Shown here: piece by piece, positions 23,766 to 36,122 of the stretch
Layout: each line of letters starts with the position of its first letter
Numbering within the stretch: the stretch's first letter is position 1
NCBI RefSeq assembly: GCF_022965805.1
Contig: NC_133104.1
Location: 20,259,071-20,323,070 of the forward strand
Direction of reading: 5' to 3'
Length of the DNA: 64,000 nucleotides
DNA from: Primulina eburnea
Lineage: Eukaryota > Streptophyta > Magnoliopsida > Lamiales > Gesneriaceae
Notes under the pieces: generated by a model
Seen by the model: the letters and a program-made list of their open reading frames with translations, nothing else
The model's database searches: none
What the model was told of the DNA's origin: nothing
Made by a program: the position numbers and the translations under genes

Positions 23766-25423
23766 AAGTCTACAACACGTGATCACATACAATCTTATTC
23801 TAAATACGATTCTCATAACTAGTGTTGATTATTCTTCACCACGAGTCTAGGAATAAACCACTAGTTTCATGTCTAGGCCCGGATCACCACGTTAATCATC
23901 ACTCATTCAAGCTCTTCTCGATGCTGATCCTTTCCCACCTGTTGCCATGCATACATACAAACACGACAACAGCCGGAAACTCCGGTGAGAATAAATCCTA
24001 GTATAAAACATGTATACATGCAATGCATAAAAGCATATAAAAACATAAATCATGTATCAAGAATATGAATCATGACTTTATGACACATTAGTGAATACAG
24101 ATAAAACTCTTGACTCGACTCACATCTAAATCTAGGGAACCCGTTGTGAATAAGACGTAACAATCTCCCACCTATTCTCCCAATTGGGGTGGCAGTACGT
24201 CTTATTCTTATATTTTGGTCCTTTCTATATCGAACATCTACAATAGGAACCGATCTTCTCCTATGCAATCCGATACCATCGAACATCTAGTAATTTGGCC
24301 ATTCTGCCAAAAGACTCATCTATCTCAAGTGCATTTCTATAATTCAATAGAAAAAATATAAACATCTCAAAGCATAAAAAATCTAGTATGTGGTTTATGG
24401 AAACTCCAGTCAAATCTGACTCGAGTCGTATCTCCCGGTTCAACATTGATTTATACCTTTCTTTGTTTGGTGTTTGGTTGGATGATATCAATCTCAATCT
24501 TCGAAACCTTCAATACCAATCTGAAATAACATGGTTGATATGCACTATATCAATCTCCAACTCAACGTAAGAATATCAACACGCAATCTCGATACAATAT
24601 AAATCAGATACGGCCCATCTCCATAACTTATAACCAATTAACATATCATGTCAATACAAAATCTGTACATTCTACCACATATATAGCATGAAAAATCGAC
24701 AATAATCGCATACGATAACATTTCTTCAATCCGGTTTCAATTCTATTTATCTCAACATATCAAGAACACATCCTATAATTCAAAATCAGATTTTCCCCAA
24801 CATAATATTCCAATTCAAGCAAGAACATAACAAAACTTACATACTTTAGAAGCATATGATGCAAGGAGAAAGAATCTAAGCTCGGATTCAAAATCGAATG
24901 GTTAGATATTGCACAACCAAGTTGGTAATATATCTTGAAGCTTGAAGGAATTTCTAAGTCTTCTCTTAGTGCTTACTGCTGGAGAATGAAAGGAATGAAG
25001 CCAATTCATATTTATATCTTGCATGTAAGGGGAAAATGGCTTCACATTAATATAACACGTCACGCGCATATGCGCGACCTCAATCGGCGCATATGCGCGA
25101 GACCTACTGGTCTCGGCAGTCTTCTCTTCAGCATCTCGCACATATGCGCACACCATCGCCGCGCATATGCGCGAGGTTCCCTGAACATAGCATTCATCAA
25201 TGCACCTCCTCTAGCATATAGGCGCCCTATCTCGCGCATATGCGCGAGGTCCTCTTCCTGCCTCGCGCATATGCGCGCATCAGTGCCGCTCGCGAGGGGT
25301 ACTGTCCTCGCACCTAATTCGTGTATTTTCTCGTCTTTCCCGGTCTAATCTATTCCGTATATAATCATGTCCAATCATAAATCAATAATCGCAGGTTAAC
25401 AGATAAAAATTCCGGGCATTACA
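23765..25423 (-). repeat. Gypsy LTR H (left end truncated)
   Basis: A minus-orientation LTR ending in TCCGGGCATTACA at 25423. It has the invariant hairpin module near 23935-23985 and the stem GAATAAGACGT / ACGTCTTATTC (about 24148-24212). A GC-rich array follows. The usual TGTGGGGACCCGG end is missing, so roughly the first 100-200 bp are lost. It interrupts the gag of element I. Confidence 0.8.
25062..25280 (-). repeat. GC-rich palindrome array CGCGCATATGCGCG type (LTR H)
   Basis: About seven copies of CGCGCATATGCGCG and variants, including a degenerate CGCACATATGCGCAC. Confidence 0.88.
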
Positions 25424-26570
25424 TCACAGGGTGCCGAATCATCTGGATCAGCGGTACAGACTGATAGACGATCAGCTGCTGTTCATTCATTCCAGCCAGC
25501 ACCATCTCCGTCACAGCCGAGGCCAGGAGGTAGCCAGACAGTGAGCCAGCCTCCTAGACAGCAGGCCAGAGTATTTGCTTTGACAGAGGAGCAGGCTCAG
25601 GAGGCACCTGACGATGCTGTGGCAGGTAACAATTTTATTTCTTGTTATCCTGCATATGTATTGATAGATACTGGTGCATCGCATACATTTATATCTGAGC
25701 AATTTGCATTGAGGCATTCATTGCCTATTGAGTTATTATCTGCGGTAGTTTCTGTCTCTTATCCGTTGGGGACATGTTTGATATCAGTGAAATCTGTTAA
25801 ATCTTGTATATTGTTGTATGATGGACATGAGATTGAGTTAGATTGTATTGTACTTGGGTTATCTGATTTTGACTGTATTATCGGTATCGATATGTTAACC
25901 CAGTACAGAGCCACTGTTGATTGTTTCCACAAGATTGTGAAATTCAGACCTGAAATGGCTGATGAGTGGAAGTTTTACGGTAAGGGTTCTCGAGCCAAAA
26001 TTCCTTTGATATCTGCTATGAATATGACTCGATTGTTACAGAAAGAAGCGGAGGGATTCCTTGTCTATTCATTTGATTTACTGAAATCGAGCCCATCATT
26101 GGCGGATTTGCCAGTGGTGTGTGAGTTTGCTGATGTCTTCCCAGATGAGATTCCTGGATTGCCTCCGATTCGAGAGATAGACTTCAGCATTGAGTTGATG
26201 CTAGGTACAGTTCCGATTTCGAGGGCTCCGAACAGAATGGCACCGATAGAATTGAAAGAGTTGAAAGAACACTTGGAGGATTTACTGGCCAAGGGGTATA
26301 TCAGACCGAGTGTGTCTCCTTGGGATGCTCCAGTACTGTTTGTAAGAAAGAAAGACGGTTTGATGAGACTCTGTATCGACTACCGGCAACTGAACAAAGC
26401 AACGTTAAAGAATAAATTTCCCTTGCCTCGTATTGATGACTTGTTTGTTCATCTGTATATTCCAAGATCGATCTGAGATCTGGATACCATCAGCTGAGAG
26501 TTAGAGATTCTGATATCTCGAAACAACATTTAGAACCAGGTATGGACACTATGAATTTATTGTCATGCCA
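25424..26570 (+). pseudogene. Gypsy I: gag end, protease and RT start
   Basis: A plus-strand gypsy fragment close to element C. The end of gag is followed by retropepsin ([14 protein letters not shown] near 25653-25694) and the RT N-terminal part ([36 protein letters not shown]). The long frame covers 25541-26476. A frameshift in the DDLF region near 26445 separates it from a short RT continuation ending around MP at 26570. The RT catalytic FxDD, RNase H and integrase are absent, because the sequence jumps to the second half of an LTR. Its 5' part is cut off by LTR H. Protease looks intact but no functional element remains. Confidence 0.85.
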
Positions 26571-27225
26571 CAGGATAGTGATTTGACGAAAGTGCTAAAG
26601 TCTGTGACGGATAGGACAAGATACCGGATGTTTGGTTATATCGAAGTGGATAGAATTGGAGTTTCTTCTATTACTGATGTTCGATATGGAATATCAACGT
26701 CTGGAAACCGATCCCTAGACTAGGATTGAGTCTAGTCTGAGACGTGGAGTCACGAGTCTGAATGACAGTTTTATATTGATTATATTTTCAGATCTTGATA
26801 CATATAACTGATATATGTTTCATGCTTTATATTGATTATATAATTGCATGTTTCGTTGATTTATACTGGGATATATTTCTCAACGGATTTATCCGGCTGT
26901 TGTCGTGTTTGTATGTGTGCATGGCAACAGGTGAGACAGGATCGGGGTCGAGGAGATGAAGAGAGATCGTGATTAGAGTGGAGACTACGGACTTTGATTA
27001 GAGATAGCTTTTGGACACTTGATATTTAGTTGTTAAACCTTAGTTTGAATAATTGTATATAGTACAAGACTTGTTCTTTAGTATTGACATGTATATTAGA
27101 ATGTATTCCATTACGTTCCGCATTTAATATTGTATTTTTTTAAAAAAAATTAGACCCTGTTTATTATAATTGATTAAATTGTCCCAATGATGATTAAGAA
27201 CATGATTAGCGTCCGCGTCCCCACA
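26571..27225 (+). repeat. 3' LTR remnant of gypsy I
   Basis: This is the second half of a plus-orientation gypsy LTR, ending in GTCCGCGTCCCCACA. It includes ATATCGA / TCGATAT stem arms (about 26639-26690) and the hairpin module at 26894-26945. The first half and the rest of pol were deleted. Confidence 0.8.
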
Positions 27226-27609
27226 GTGCATCTAGTTTTAGCTAAAATTCATTTAAAGAGTGGTTATCACCAAATTAGGATGAGGGAAGGTGATGAGTGG
27301 AAAACTGTATTTAAAACCAAATATGGGTTATATTAGTGGATGGTCATGCCTTTTGGCTTAACTAACGCTTCTAGCACCTTTATGAGGTTAATGAACCATG
27401 TCTTGCGTGCATACATAGGAAAATTTGTTGTTGTTTACTTTGATGATATCTTAGTATATAGCAAAGACTTGGATGAGCATGTTGGTTACTTGAAATTTGT
27501 GCTAAATCACGCTATGGGCTGAAAATTTATATGCTAACTTAAAGAAATGTGATTTTTGTACAAGCAAACTTGTCTTTCTTGGTTTTGTGGTAAGCTCACA
27601 GGGAATACA
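27226..27609 (+). pseudogene. Gypsy K reverse transcriptase fragment
   Basis: The RT of a different, older gypsy lineage, probably a chromovirus (lineage from memory). Recognisable are [38 protein letters not shown], the catalytic [15 protein letters not shown], and KCDFCTSKLVFLGFVVSSQGIHV. A stop precedes WMVMPFGL at about 27333, and a frameshift lies near 27522. It is interrupted at 27610 by element D, and its own RT continues at 46238 after D, proving the nesting. The 5' side is cut by element I at 27226. Confidence 0.88.
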
Positions 27610-28110
27610 TGTAATAGCCAAGCCTGGTGTACGGTACGGTTTAAGTTTTCATAAGTTTATTGACTACTTGGTCATGTTTAAGTATAGTTTTGATGTTAAG
27701 AGTTTCGATTTAGGATTTATAGTATGGTTGGTTATAGATGATGTGTAGTGCTATTGTAGCGGCGTTACGATTAAATTCATGATAATTCGTATGTTGAGCC
27801 AATTGGTATGAGGCCAATTGGAGTGATTAGATAAGACATAGAGGTGTAACTTTCTTATTTTGAGTTTTGTTCAAATCATTGTGGAAGATAAGACAAAAGT
27901 GCCTCGAAGTGTGTCGTGCGTTTCGTCGTTTCTCCAGTGACGCATGTTGGAAGATTTAACATAACTGTTTACTCAGACCTCCAAATGAACTGAAATTTGG
28001 AGAGCTTTAAGAAAGGACATAGGGCTACAACTTTGTAGTTTACCACGTTTTCTAGTTCGGAAGGGAAGAGGCGTTTCGGAAGCGATCTTTAATGTGGCAG
28101 TGCGCAGAGT

Positions 28111-28220
28111 GGCGCCCGAGCGCTAATTTATGACCGCCCGCGCGCCACTACTTCTGGAATGTTGGATTTTGGGCAGTAACGTCGGCGCCCGAGCGGTAAT
28201 TTTCGACCGCCAGAGCGCCG
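28111..28220 (+). repeat. GC-rich hairpin array GGCGCCCGAGCGG type (D, 5' LTR)
   Basis: Two pairs of the form GGCGCCCGAGCGGTAA, a spacer and GACCGCC(C)GAGCGCC. The arms are complementary. Point changes in single arms are visible compared with the 3' LTR. Confidence 0.85.
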
Positions 28221-28427
28221 GGGACAGTACAAAAGCGTGTTTTCGAGATTTTAATGATATAAGGCATAGATTTGTTCACTTTTCCTCATTTTTTTCTCCT
28301 CCATTCTCGATTTCTTCAGCAAAGGGAGAGCTAGGGTTCCATTCTTCTCATTTCCTATCTTTGATTCAAGCTCCTAGTTGGTTTATTATTGTGGGAGCAA
28401 GGTTTTCTTTGATTCAAGGAAGCTAAG

Positions 28428-28569
28428 GTAAGCTTTTGGGTTAGTTTATTCTTGGTTTTGGCATGAGAGATGATATTGGGTTTGATGTGGTGTTGATTCT
28501 TTGGCTTTTATGGTATTGTTGTTGGATTATTGGGTTATTGATGGTGCAAATTATGGTTTATTGTTGTAG
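28428..28569 (+). other. Putative intron in D 5' LTR
   Basis: AAG|GTAAGC and TTGTTGTAG|G bound 142 bp in the LTR leader. LTR G has the same sites 141 bp apart. In the 3' LTR, element C landed inside this segment. Splicing is not shown. Confidence 0.45.
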
Positions 28570-29395
28570 GATTGCTATCAAGAGATTAGATACAAGGTTC
28601 CAAGTGGTTGTAAGGGAAATCTCATTCTTGTGCTCACATGATAGTATATGTATTGAGTTTCAATGGTTTTAACATGTTATTCCCTTCCATTTGATCCATA
28701 TTATGTATTGAATTACTTGATTGTATATTTGAGACAATTGAATGTCTCAATTGTGAAAAAGGGAATACAAGAGAAAAGAGTTTACAAAGTGTTTGATTAA
28801 ATGCCCCAAAGAGAGTTTAAAATGATTTATGGATTGATAGATACATAGTCATAGATTGCATGCAATTAGTTGATCAACGACTATAGGCTTATATCCCTCA
28901 GAGTTATCGATTTATATCGATGGGATATAGGTACAGAGACAAAGATACTATATAGATATCAATCCAACAGAGAAAAGAGAAATACCATCTTATTGTTATA
29001 TTATTGCTATGTTATTCATGATTCAGAGTTGATGATATTTAATGTTTTTAAAGCCATGTTTTACAGAATATGCTATGTACATTGCTATGTAAGAGTTCCA
29101 CTTGCTGAGTTTTATACTCATTTCAGTTATTCATGTGATGCAGATAAGAGCGACAAACCAGGACGTTGATTGAAGCCGGGGTCATATGCATATAGAGATG
29201 GAAGGAAGTGGAAGATTATTTTGTTATACATGATCAAAATGTTATTTTGTATTTTGATGCAATACTTTTTGGATCATGTATATTCTTTTGATGGTATATA
29301 TATTGAAAATGTATTTTGAATCTTTCCTCCATTTAAAGAAAAATTTTTAATTCCACTGCTATTTTATTAAAACCGGTCAGAGGTGTCACATTAAG

Positions 29396-29407
29396 TGGTA
29401 TCAGAGC
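29396..29407 (+). other. Primer-binding site of gypsy D
   Basis: TGGTATCAGAGC, a tRNA-Met complement, 5 bp after the 5' LTR. Confidence 0.92.
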
Positions 29408-29525
29408 ACCGTTCTTCGGACCAATGCATATGACTTCGTCTACTTTCAACGGTCCGGGTATGTCTTCTTCTACATCTATTCATTGTTATCTATTGATATG
29501 TATTGTGTGAGCACATTGTAGGAGT

Positions 29526-29945
29526 ATGCCTCCAAAGAGGAAAGCCGTAGAGGGTGAGGATAGTTCTTCCTCTAGAGTTGTCGATGAGTTCGGAAAGTTG
29601 TTGAAAGAGCAAGCCAAGGTCTATAGCGAGCAGATCCAGCAGTTGCTGCGTATGCAAGGTACAGGCCAAGGTAGAGGTCAGGGTAGAGGCCAAGTAGCTC
29701 AAGCGATTGTTACCGATGGGATCTTTACTGCTTTCAAGAGGATGAATCCGCCTGAATTTGCAGGTAGCACTGATCCGTTGGTGGCCGTAGAATGGATCAA
29801 GGCACTAGAGGCTATTTTCGATAATCTCAACTACGAAGACAAGGATAGAATCAGTTGTTCAGTGTTCATGTTAGTCAAAGCTGCACGTATTTGGTGGAAT
29901 GCTACCAAGGTTAGTGTGGACGTTCCAGCATTGAAGTGGCAAGAT
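29526..29945 (+). pseudogene. Gypsy D gag N-terminus, interrupted by LTR J
   Basis: Starts at ATG 29526, MPPKRKAVEGEDSSS. A coiled, Gln/Gly-rich segment (GQGRGQGRGQ near residue 55) follows, then the capsid-like core FKRMNPPEFAGSTDP, VEWIKALEAIF and RIWWNATK. The frame is open up to residue 140, where solo LTR J is inserted. The rest of gag follows J at 32095 in a form consistent with one original frame. The true gag was therefore open before J arrived, apart from later small lesions. Confidence 0.88.
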
Positions 29946-30568
29946 TGTGGGGACCCGGACGCTAATCAAAGTCATAATCATCATTGGGACTAACTAATCA
30001 ATTATAAAACATGGTCTAAATTTTTTTTTTTTTAAAATACAAAGCGGAAACGTAATGTAATTTACTCAAATTACATATTAAACATGAACATAAAAATCTT
30101 GTATTATCTACAAAAGTCCAACTAGGTTCAACTACATATCAGTGCTGAATCCTATGTTGCTTCGAAGCCCGGATCTCCACGCTATCTAATCTTCTCTCAT
30201 CCTCTTCTTGACCCTGATCCAGCCCCACCTGTTGTCATGCACACATACAAAACAAGACAACAGCCGGACAACTCCGGTGAGATATAAATATCCCAGTATA
30301 AACAATGTACACATGTAATCATATAAAAACATATATAAAAACATATAACAAATATTCATAACATGTCTCAAATTTGAAACATAATTAATATCAAGCAAAG
30401 AATCATACTCAGACTCAGACTTGACTCAACAACGCGTCGTCTCAGACTCGACTCAACTCTACCCTAGGGATCCCGCTGTCTGGATATAGGTAATTATATC
30501 GAATCTCAGTCGATAGGAATGAATCAATTCCTAACCGGCATCGATATAATTAATATCTCCAGTGTCTG

Positions 30569-30825
30569 GGCGAATCAGCCACAGAATTGACGACTCAGTC
30601 AATAACCCAACGAATCAGCCGGTAATTAGGCGAATCAGCCAATAATCAGACAACTCAGCCTGTATTTAAGCGAATCAGCTTACGTTTAGACGAATCAGTC
30701 AATCACCAGACGAATCAGCCGGTGACTAGGCGAATCAGCCTATAATAAGACGAATCAGTCAATAACCCGACGAATCAGCCGGTGACTAGGCGAATCAGCC
30801 TATGACTCAACGACTCAGTAATCAA
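30569..30825 (-). repeat. 20-bp minisatellite in LTR J
   Basis: About twelve imperfect tandem copies of GACGAATCAGCCGGTGACTA and variants. Degenerate units trail to about 30880. LTR E has one or two related units near 22880-22910. The other LTRs have only a trace. Confidence 0.9.
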
Positions 30826-31612
30826 TACATACAGTCAGTATCTAAGCAAATCAATCAATGACTAGCGAATCAGCAGTCATTACATGCAGTGTCTATAAAT
30901 CACTAGACAACAAACATCAATCTCATCAATTACAAGAATCAATGTAATAAACTAAGTATGTGATTTAGGGAAACTCGAGTCAAACCTTCCTCGAGTTGTG
31001 CAATCCCAACTCAACATTAATTTATACCTTTTACTCTGATACTCTGACTCTGTCGAAGTCTCGAACTCAAATCCTGTCAATTACTCAATCTGACAATAAT
31101 CATATCGAGGGTACGGTATCAATACACCTACTCAATCAATACTGGATATAATCAGAATTTAATCAAATTCTGTTTCAACATCATAACGTCATATTTTCAA
31201 TATATCCAGCACTACCATATCACTCAGATATAAATCCAACATCTCATAATCAAGAACAACTCAATTCTGATATCAAGTCTCAGTTAATCTAACTTTGAAA
31301 TTCATAACAATTTCATATGGTATCCTTTTCTCAATCCAGTTCAGATTATACGATGTCTAACATGCCAAGAACATCATATATGAATCATATCAGATTCTGA
31401 CAATACCTTATTGTTAAATCATATTCAAACGTAGCAAAACTTACGTCAAGTCGTAGTCTACGTCGATAGGAACTCAGTACCGAAGTCGGATTCAAAATCG
31501 GACGGGCGGATTTCTCAGAAAAGACGTAAGGATTTTCAACCCTTTCTCTGAACCCTTTTCTCGATTCTTTCTTCGATTCCTTTTTTCTGAATTCTGAAAG
31601 AATTCATGATAG

Positions 31613-31681
<69 letters not shown>
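31613..31681 (-). repeat. (TA)n microsatellite at the LTR TATA position (J)
   Basis: About 69 bp of AT dinucleotides with two C interruptions, directly next to the GC-rich array, as in the 4776-6773 LTR. Confidence 0.95.
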
Positions 31682-31683
<2 letters not shown>

Positions 31684-31725
31684 GTACATGCAAAACGTCG
31701 AGTGGCACATCCTTCACGCGCCACG

Positions 31726-31943
31726 CCTCGCGCTCGAGCGGTAAGAAAATACCGCTCGGGCGCGAGCTCGGCGCTCGGGCGGTGACAATCTGCCGCCCGG
31801 GCGCGAGGCTCTCTGTCCGGATGCTCCTCCATTGGCGCTCGAGTGGTACTATTCTACCGCTCGGGCGCCACCTCTTCTGCCCGAGACTCTTCTTTGTTGA
31901 ACATTGGCGCTCGGGCGGTCTCTTTCTACCGCTCGGGCGCCAC
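31726..31943 (-). repeat. GC-rich hairpin array GGCGCTCGGGCGG type (LTR J)
   Basis: Four paired units GGCGCTCGGGCGGT / ACCGCTCGGGCGCC, with variants such as CGCGCTCGAGCGGTA. The array matches that of 6454-6628. Confidence 0.88.
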
Positions 31944-32094
31944 CGGTTCTGCCCAAACATTACATAACTCATATGCTTTAACCAATTTGGTTCCGGAGTG
32001 GTCTAACTATACTCATATTCGTTCATCATCAATAAATCTTCTCAAATTACGTTAATCATCTCAGATTATGTTAATCAAATTCTTGGGCATTACA

Positions 32095-35000
32095 AGTTCA
32101 CTATTTTGTTCTACGATAAGTACTTCCCAGATGCACTTTGAGCACGGAAGGTGACTGAGTTTCAAGAACTTCATCAAGGAGGAATGAATGTCGATGAGTA
32201 TATTCTGAAGTTCTAGGAGGGCTGTCTGTTTGCCCCATACATTGCCTCCAATGAGAAAGACAAGGGTGTTCTTTTCATTCGAGGCCTTAGAGCAGAAATC
32301 AGAAGGGGCATCAACATGTCGAAGGCTGTGAAATTCAAGGAGATTGTGGCTAAGGCTTTTTTGGCCGAACAGGATGATAAGGACATTGCAAGAGAGAGAC
32401 AAGCGAGACAGCAGGCCATTGCTCAGAGAGGCCAGGGTTCGAATCAAAGAGGAAGGGATCGTTTCAAGGGGAAAGGCAAGTTAGAGCCGAGTCCTAAACC
32501 ACCGACAGTTCCAATTGATCCCGATAAGCCATTGTGTCCCAAGTGCAGTAGACATCATCGGGGAGAGTGCAGATTTGGTACTCACACTTGTTATCGATGT
32601 GGCACTACAGGCCACAATCGAAAGATTGTCCTAGAGGAGCGAGTAAAGAGAAGGTTCAGGGTCGCATCTTTACCATGACAAAGGAAGGTATCAACCATGA
32701 TTCTTCTGTGATCTCTAGCACTATTTTAATTTCAGGCAGAGTAGCTACGACATTTATTGATACAGGTGATACCCATTCTTTTATTTCTGAACTATTTTTG
32801 AGATCATTGGGTATAGTTCCTTGTATTCTTCCCCTCCAGTTTAATGTTGTATTGCCTTCGGGGGATGTGTTGTGCCCGACATCTATTTTGTATGCGTGCT
32901 CTGTTCAAATTGATGAACGAGTGGTCTATGCTGATTTGATTGTTATCCCGATGGTTGTGTTTGATATTATACTTGGCATGGATTGGCTATCAACCTATCG
33001 TGTAGTGATTGATTGCATTGCTAAGACGGTGACATTTGCAGATGATGACAATAAGGAAGGTATGCTCGCCAGTGCAGGTACTTCGCTGGTCCTTCCTTTT
33101 ATTTCGTGTCTTGAGGCTAAGAAGTTGTTGTTTAGAGGTTGTGATGGGTTTTTGGCTTCGATTGTTGATGTGAATAAAATTGTGAAGTTGAATATTGATG
33201 ATATTGATGTTGTGAGAGAGTTCTCTGATGTATTTGAAGATGATGTGCCAGGTTTACCGCCGGACAGAGATGTGAAGTTTGTGATTGATCTAGTTCCAGG
33301 TACGGTTCCTATTTCTAAGACTCCGTATAGAATAGCCCCTACAGAGATGAAAGAGTTAAAGACGCAGTTGCAGGATCTTTTGGATAAAGGTTTCATTCGA
33401 CCGAGTTCTTCGCCTTGGGGAGCTCCGATTCTTTTCGTCAAGAAGAAAGATGGGTCTTTGCGGCTGTGTATTGATTACAGAGAGCTCAACAAAGTGACTA
33501 TCAAGAATATGTATCTGTTGCCACGGATAGATGATTTGTTTGATCAGCTGCAAGGGCTACAGTGTTTTCAAAGATTGATCTGCGATCTGGCTATTATCAG
33601 TTGAAGGTTAGGGAGTCTGATATACCTAAGACAGCGTTCCGGACCAGGTACGGTCATTATGAATTTCTTGTGATGTCGTTTGGTCTGACCAATGCTCCTT
33701 CAGTCTTCATGGACCTGATGAACCGTGTGTTCAAGCCGTATTTGGATAGCTTTGTCATTGTTTTCATCGACGACATCTTGATCTATTCCAAGAACAGAGA
33801 GCTTCATTCAGAGCACCTCAGAGTTGTTCTTCAGTTGTTGAGAGAGAAGAGATTGTATGCTAAGTTGAATAAATGTGAGTTCTGGTTGGATCAAATTTCT
33901 TTTCTAGGCCATGTTGTTTCGAAGGATGGCATAGCTGTTGATCCAACGAAGATTGAGGCGATTCAAAAATGGTCTATCCCTACCACTGTATCAGAGGTAT
34001 GCAGTTTTCTTGGTTTGGCGGGTTATTATCGTCGTTTCATTTCAGATTTTGCCAAAATTTCCCTGCCTTTAACCAATCTGACGAGGAAGACCGTGAAGTT
34101 TGAGTGGTCCAATGAATGTCAAAGTGGATTCTAGGAGTTGAAAGATAAGTTGACTACAGCTCCGGTACTTGCATTTCCCAGTGGTTCAGAGGATTATGTT
34201 GTTTACACCGATGCGTCGAAGAAGGGTCTTGGTGCAGTGCTGATGCAACGTGGAAAGGTCATAGCCTATGCTTCTCACCAGTTGAAGGACTACGAGAAGA
34301 ATTATCCTACGCACGATTTGGAGCTGGCGGATGTGGTTTTCGCTCTAAAAATCTGGAGACATTATTTATATGGCGAAAAGTGTGAAATTTTTACGGACCA
34401 CAAGAGTTTAAAGTATTTGTTTTCTCAGAAAGAACTCAATATGCGTTAGAGACAGTGGTTAGAGCTTGTCAAAGATTATGATGTGACTATTAGTTACCAC
34501 CCAGGGAAAGCGAATGTTGTAGCGGATGCTTTGAGCCGTAAGTCGAGTTCTTCTTTGAGTTCTATGATTCAGAAGCCATTGTTGTTAGAATTACAGCGAG
34601 AGGAGATAGCTTTGGTGATTCCTGGAACAATTGCTTGTTTGTCAGCGTTGGTCATTCGGGCTAGATTGACGGATAGGATCCGTAGAGAGCAGGTCAATGA
34701 TTTACAGTTGACAGAGTTGAGAGCCAGAGCAGAGGAGAGATGTAATTCAGAGTTTGGATTGAATGGAGATGGTTTGGTGACTTTTAGAGGCCGTATTTGT
34801 ATTCCTGTTGGTGATGTTATTCGGCGAGACGTCTTGACAGAGGCGCATACCGCGCCATATTCGATACATCCAGGTGGTACCAAGATGTATCAGGATCTTC
34901 GTAGACTCTATTGGTGGCCAGGTATGAAGAAAGATATTGCCATGTTTATTTCTCAGTTCCTAACTTGTCAGCAGGTGAAGATCGAGCATTAGAGACCTGC

Positions 35001-36093
35001 TGGGACATTGTTGTAATTGCCGATTCCTCAATGGAAATGAGAGCATATTACGATGGACTTTGTGATGGGTCTTCCTAGAACGCAGAAAGGTTTTAACTCT
35101 ATTTGGGTTATTGATGACCGATTGACCAAGTTAGCGCATTTTCTCCCAGTCAAGACGACGCATTCCATGAACCAGTATGCCGAAGAGTACATAGCAGAGA
35201 TTGTTAGACTTCATGGTGTGCCTGTGTCGATCGTGTCTGATCGTTCCCCTAGATTTACTTCAGAGTTTTGGAAGAGTTTGCACATAGCTATGGGTTCACG
35301 GTTAGCATTTAGTACATCATATCACCCCCAGAGCGACGATCAATCAGAGAGAGTTATTCAGATTTTAGAGGATATGCTCAGAGCTTGTACTATCGATTAT
35401 TCAGGTAGTTGGGATTCTAAATTGCCTCTTGTTGAGTTCACGTACAATAACAGTTACCAAGCGACGATTGGCATGGCACCGTAAGAAGCACTTTATGGCA
35501 GAAAGTGTAGATCTCCCTTGTATTGGGACGAGATTGGTGGGAGGAAGATGTTGGGTCCAGAGTTGGTCCAATAGACAGCTGATGTTGTTGCGGTTATTCG
35601 AGATAGGATGAAGACAGCGCAATCGAGAAAGAAGACCTATGCTGATGTGAGGCGTAGGCCGTTGCAGTTTGAGGTTGGCGATCATGTGTTCTTGAAGATA
35701 GCACCTCTCAAGGGTGTGATGCGGTTTGGCAAGAAGGGAAAGTTGAGTCCGAGATTCATTGGCCTATTTGAGATCTTGGACAGAGTTGGTGATCGAGCTT
35801 ACAGGTTAGCCCTACCGCCAGATCTTGACAGAGTTCATAATGTTTTTCATGTGTCAATGCTCAGGAAGTATATTGTGAATCCTTCCCATGTTCTTCGTCA
35901 CGAGCCATTGGATTTGACGCCGAATTTGATGTACCAAGAGATTCCAGTCCAGATTCTGGATCGGAAAGTTAGAGTGTTGAGAAACAAAGAGATCGGCATT
36001 GTTAAAGTCCTTTGGAAGAATCATTTGATTGAAGAAGATACGTGGGAACCAGAGGATGAGATGAGAGAGAAGTATCCCGAGTTGTTTGCGCGG
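32095..36093 (+). pseudogene. Gypsy D gag-pol (protease, RT, RNase H, integrase, C-terminus)
   Basis: Order: gag end with zinc knuckle [12 protein letters not shown] (about 32589-32625), protease [12 protein letters not shown] (Asp where Ala is usual after DTG), then RT with FIDDILIYS near 33763-33789. RNase H ([21 protein letters not shown]), the integrase finger and core (MDFVMGLPRT, VSDRSPRFTSEFW) and a C-terminal chromodomain-like end (ILDRKVRVLRNKEI, VLWKNHLIEEDTWEPEDEM) follow. Frameshifts lie near 32630 and 33560. Stops lie at 34132, 34447, 34990, 35014, 35038, 35482 and 35572. At 35038, TGA replaces the TGG conserved in A and C. Most others look like CAG or CAA turned into TAG or TAA. 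Not translatable as a whole. Confidence 0.9.
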
Positions 36094-36122
36094 TGACGTC
36101 AATTTCGGGGACGAAATTCCTC

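Larger units (their letters stand above)
27610..29390 (+). repeat. 5' LTR of gypsy D
   Basis: 1781 bp from TGTAATAGCC to GGTCAGAGGTGTCACA. It has a GC-rich array and a putative intron. Elements C and B lack this backbone; G shares it. Confidence 0.93.
29946..32094 (-). repeat. Gypsy solo LTR J inside D gag
   Basis: A 2149-bp minus-orientation LTR bounded by TGTGGGGACCCGG and CTTGGGCATTACA. It has the hairpin module (about 30224-30278), a 10-bp stem ATTATATCGA / TCGATATAAT (30493-30550), a 20-bp minisatellite, a (TA)n tract and a GC-rich array. The flanks AAGAT and AGTTC do not form a clean duplication, so a small rearrangement or mutation at the junction is likely. Confidence 0.88.

Noticed and set aside
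29941..32099. Target-site duplication for solo LTR J
   Set aside because: Flanks AAGAT and AGTTC do not match. AAGAT against AAGTT would need an overlap with the LTR end.
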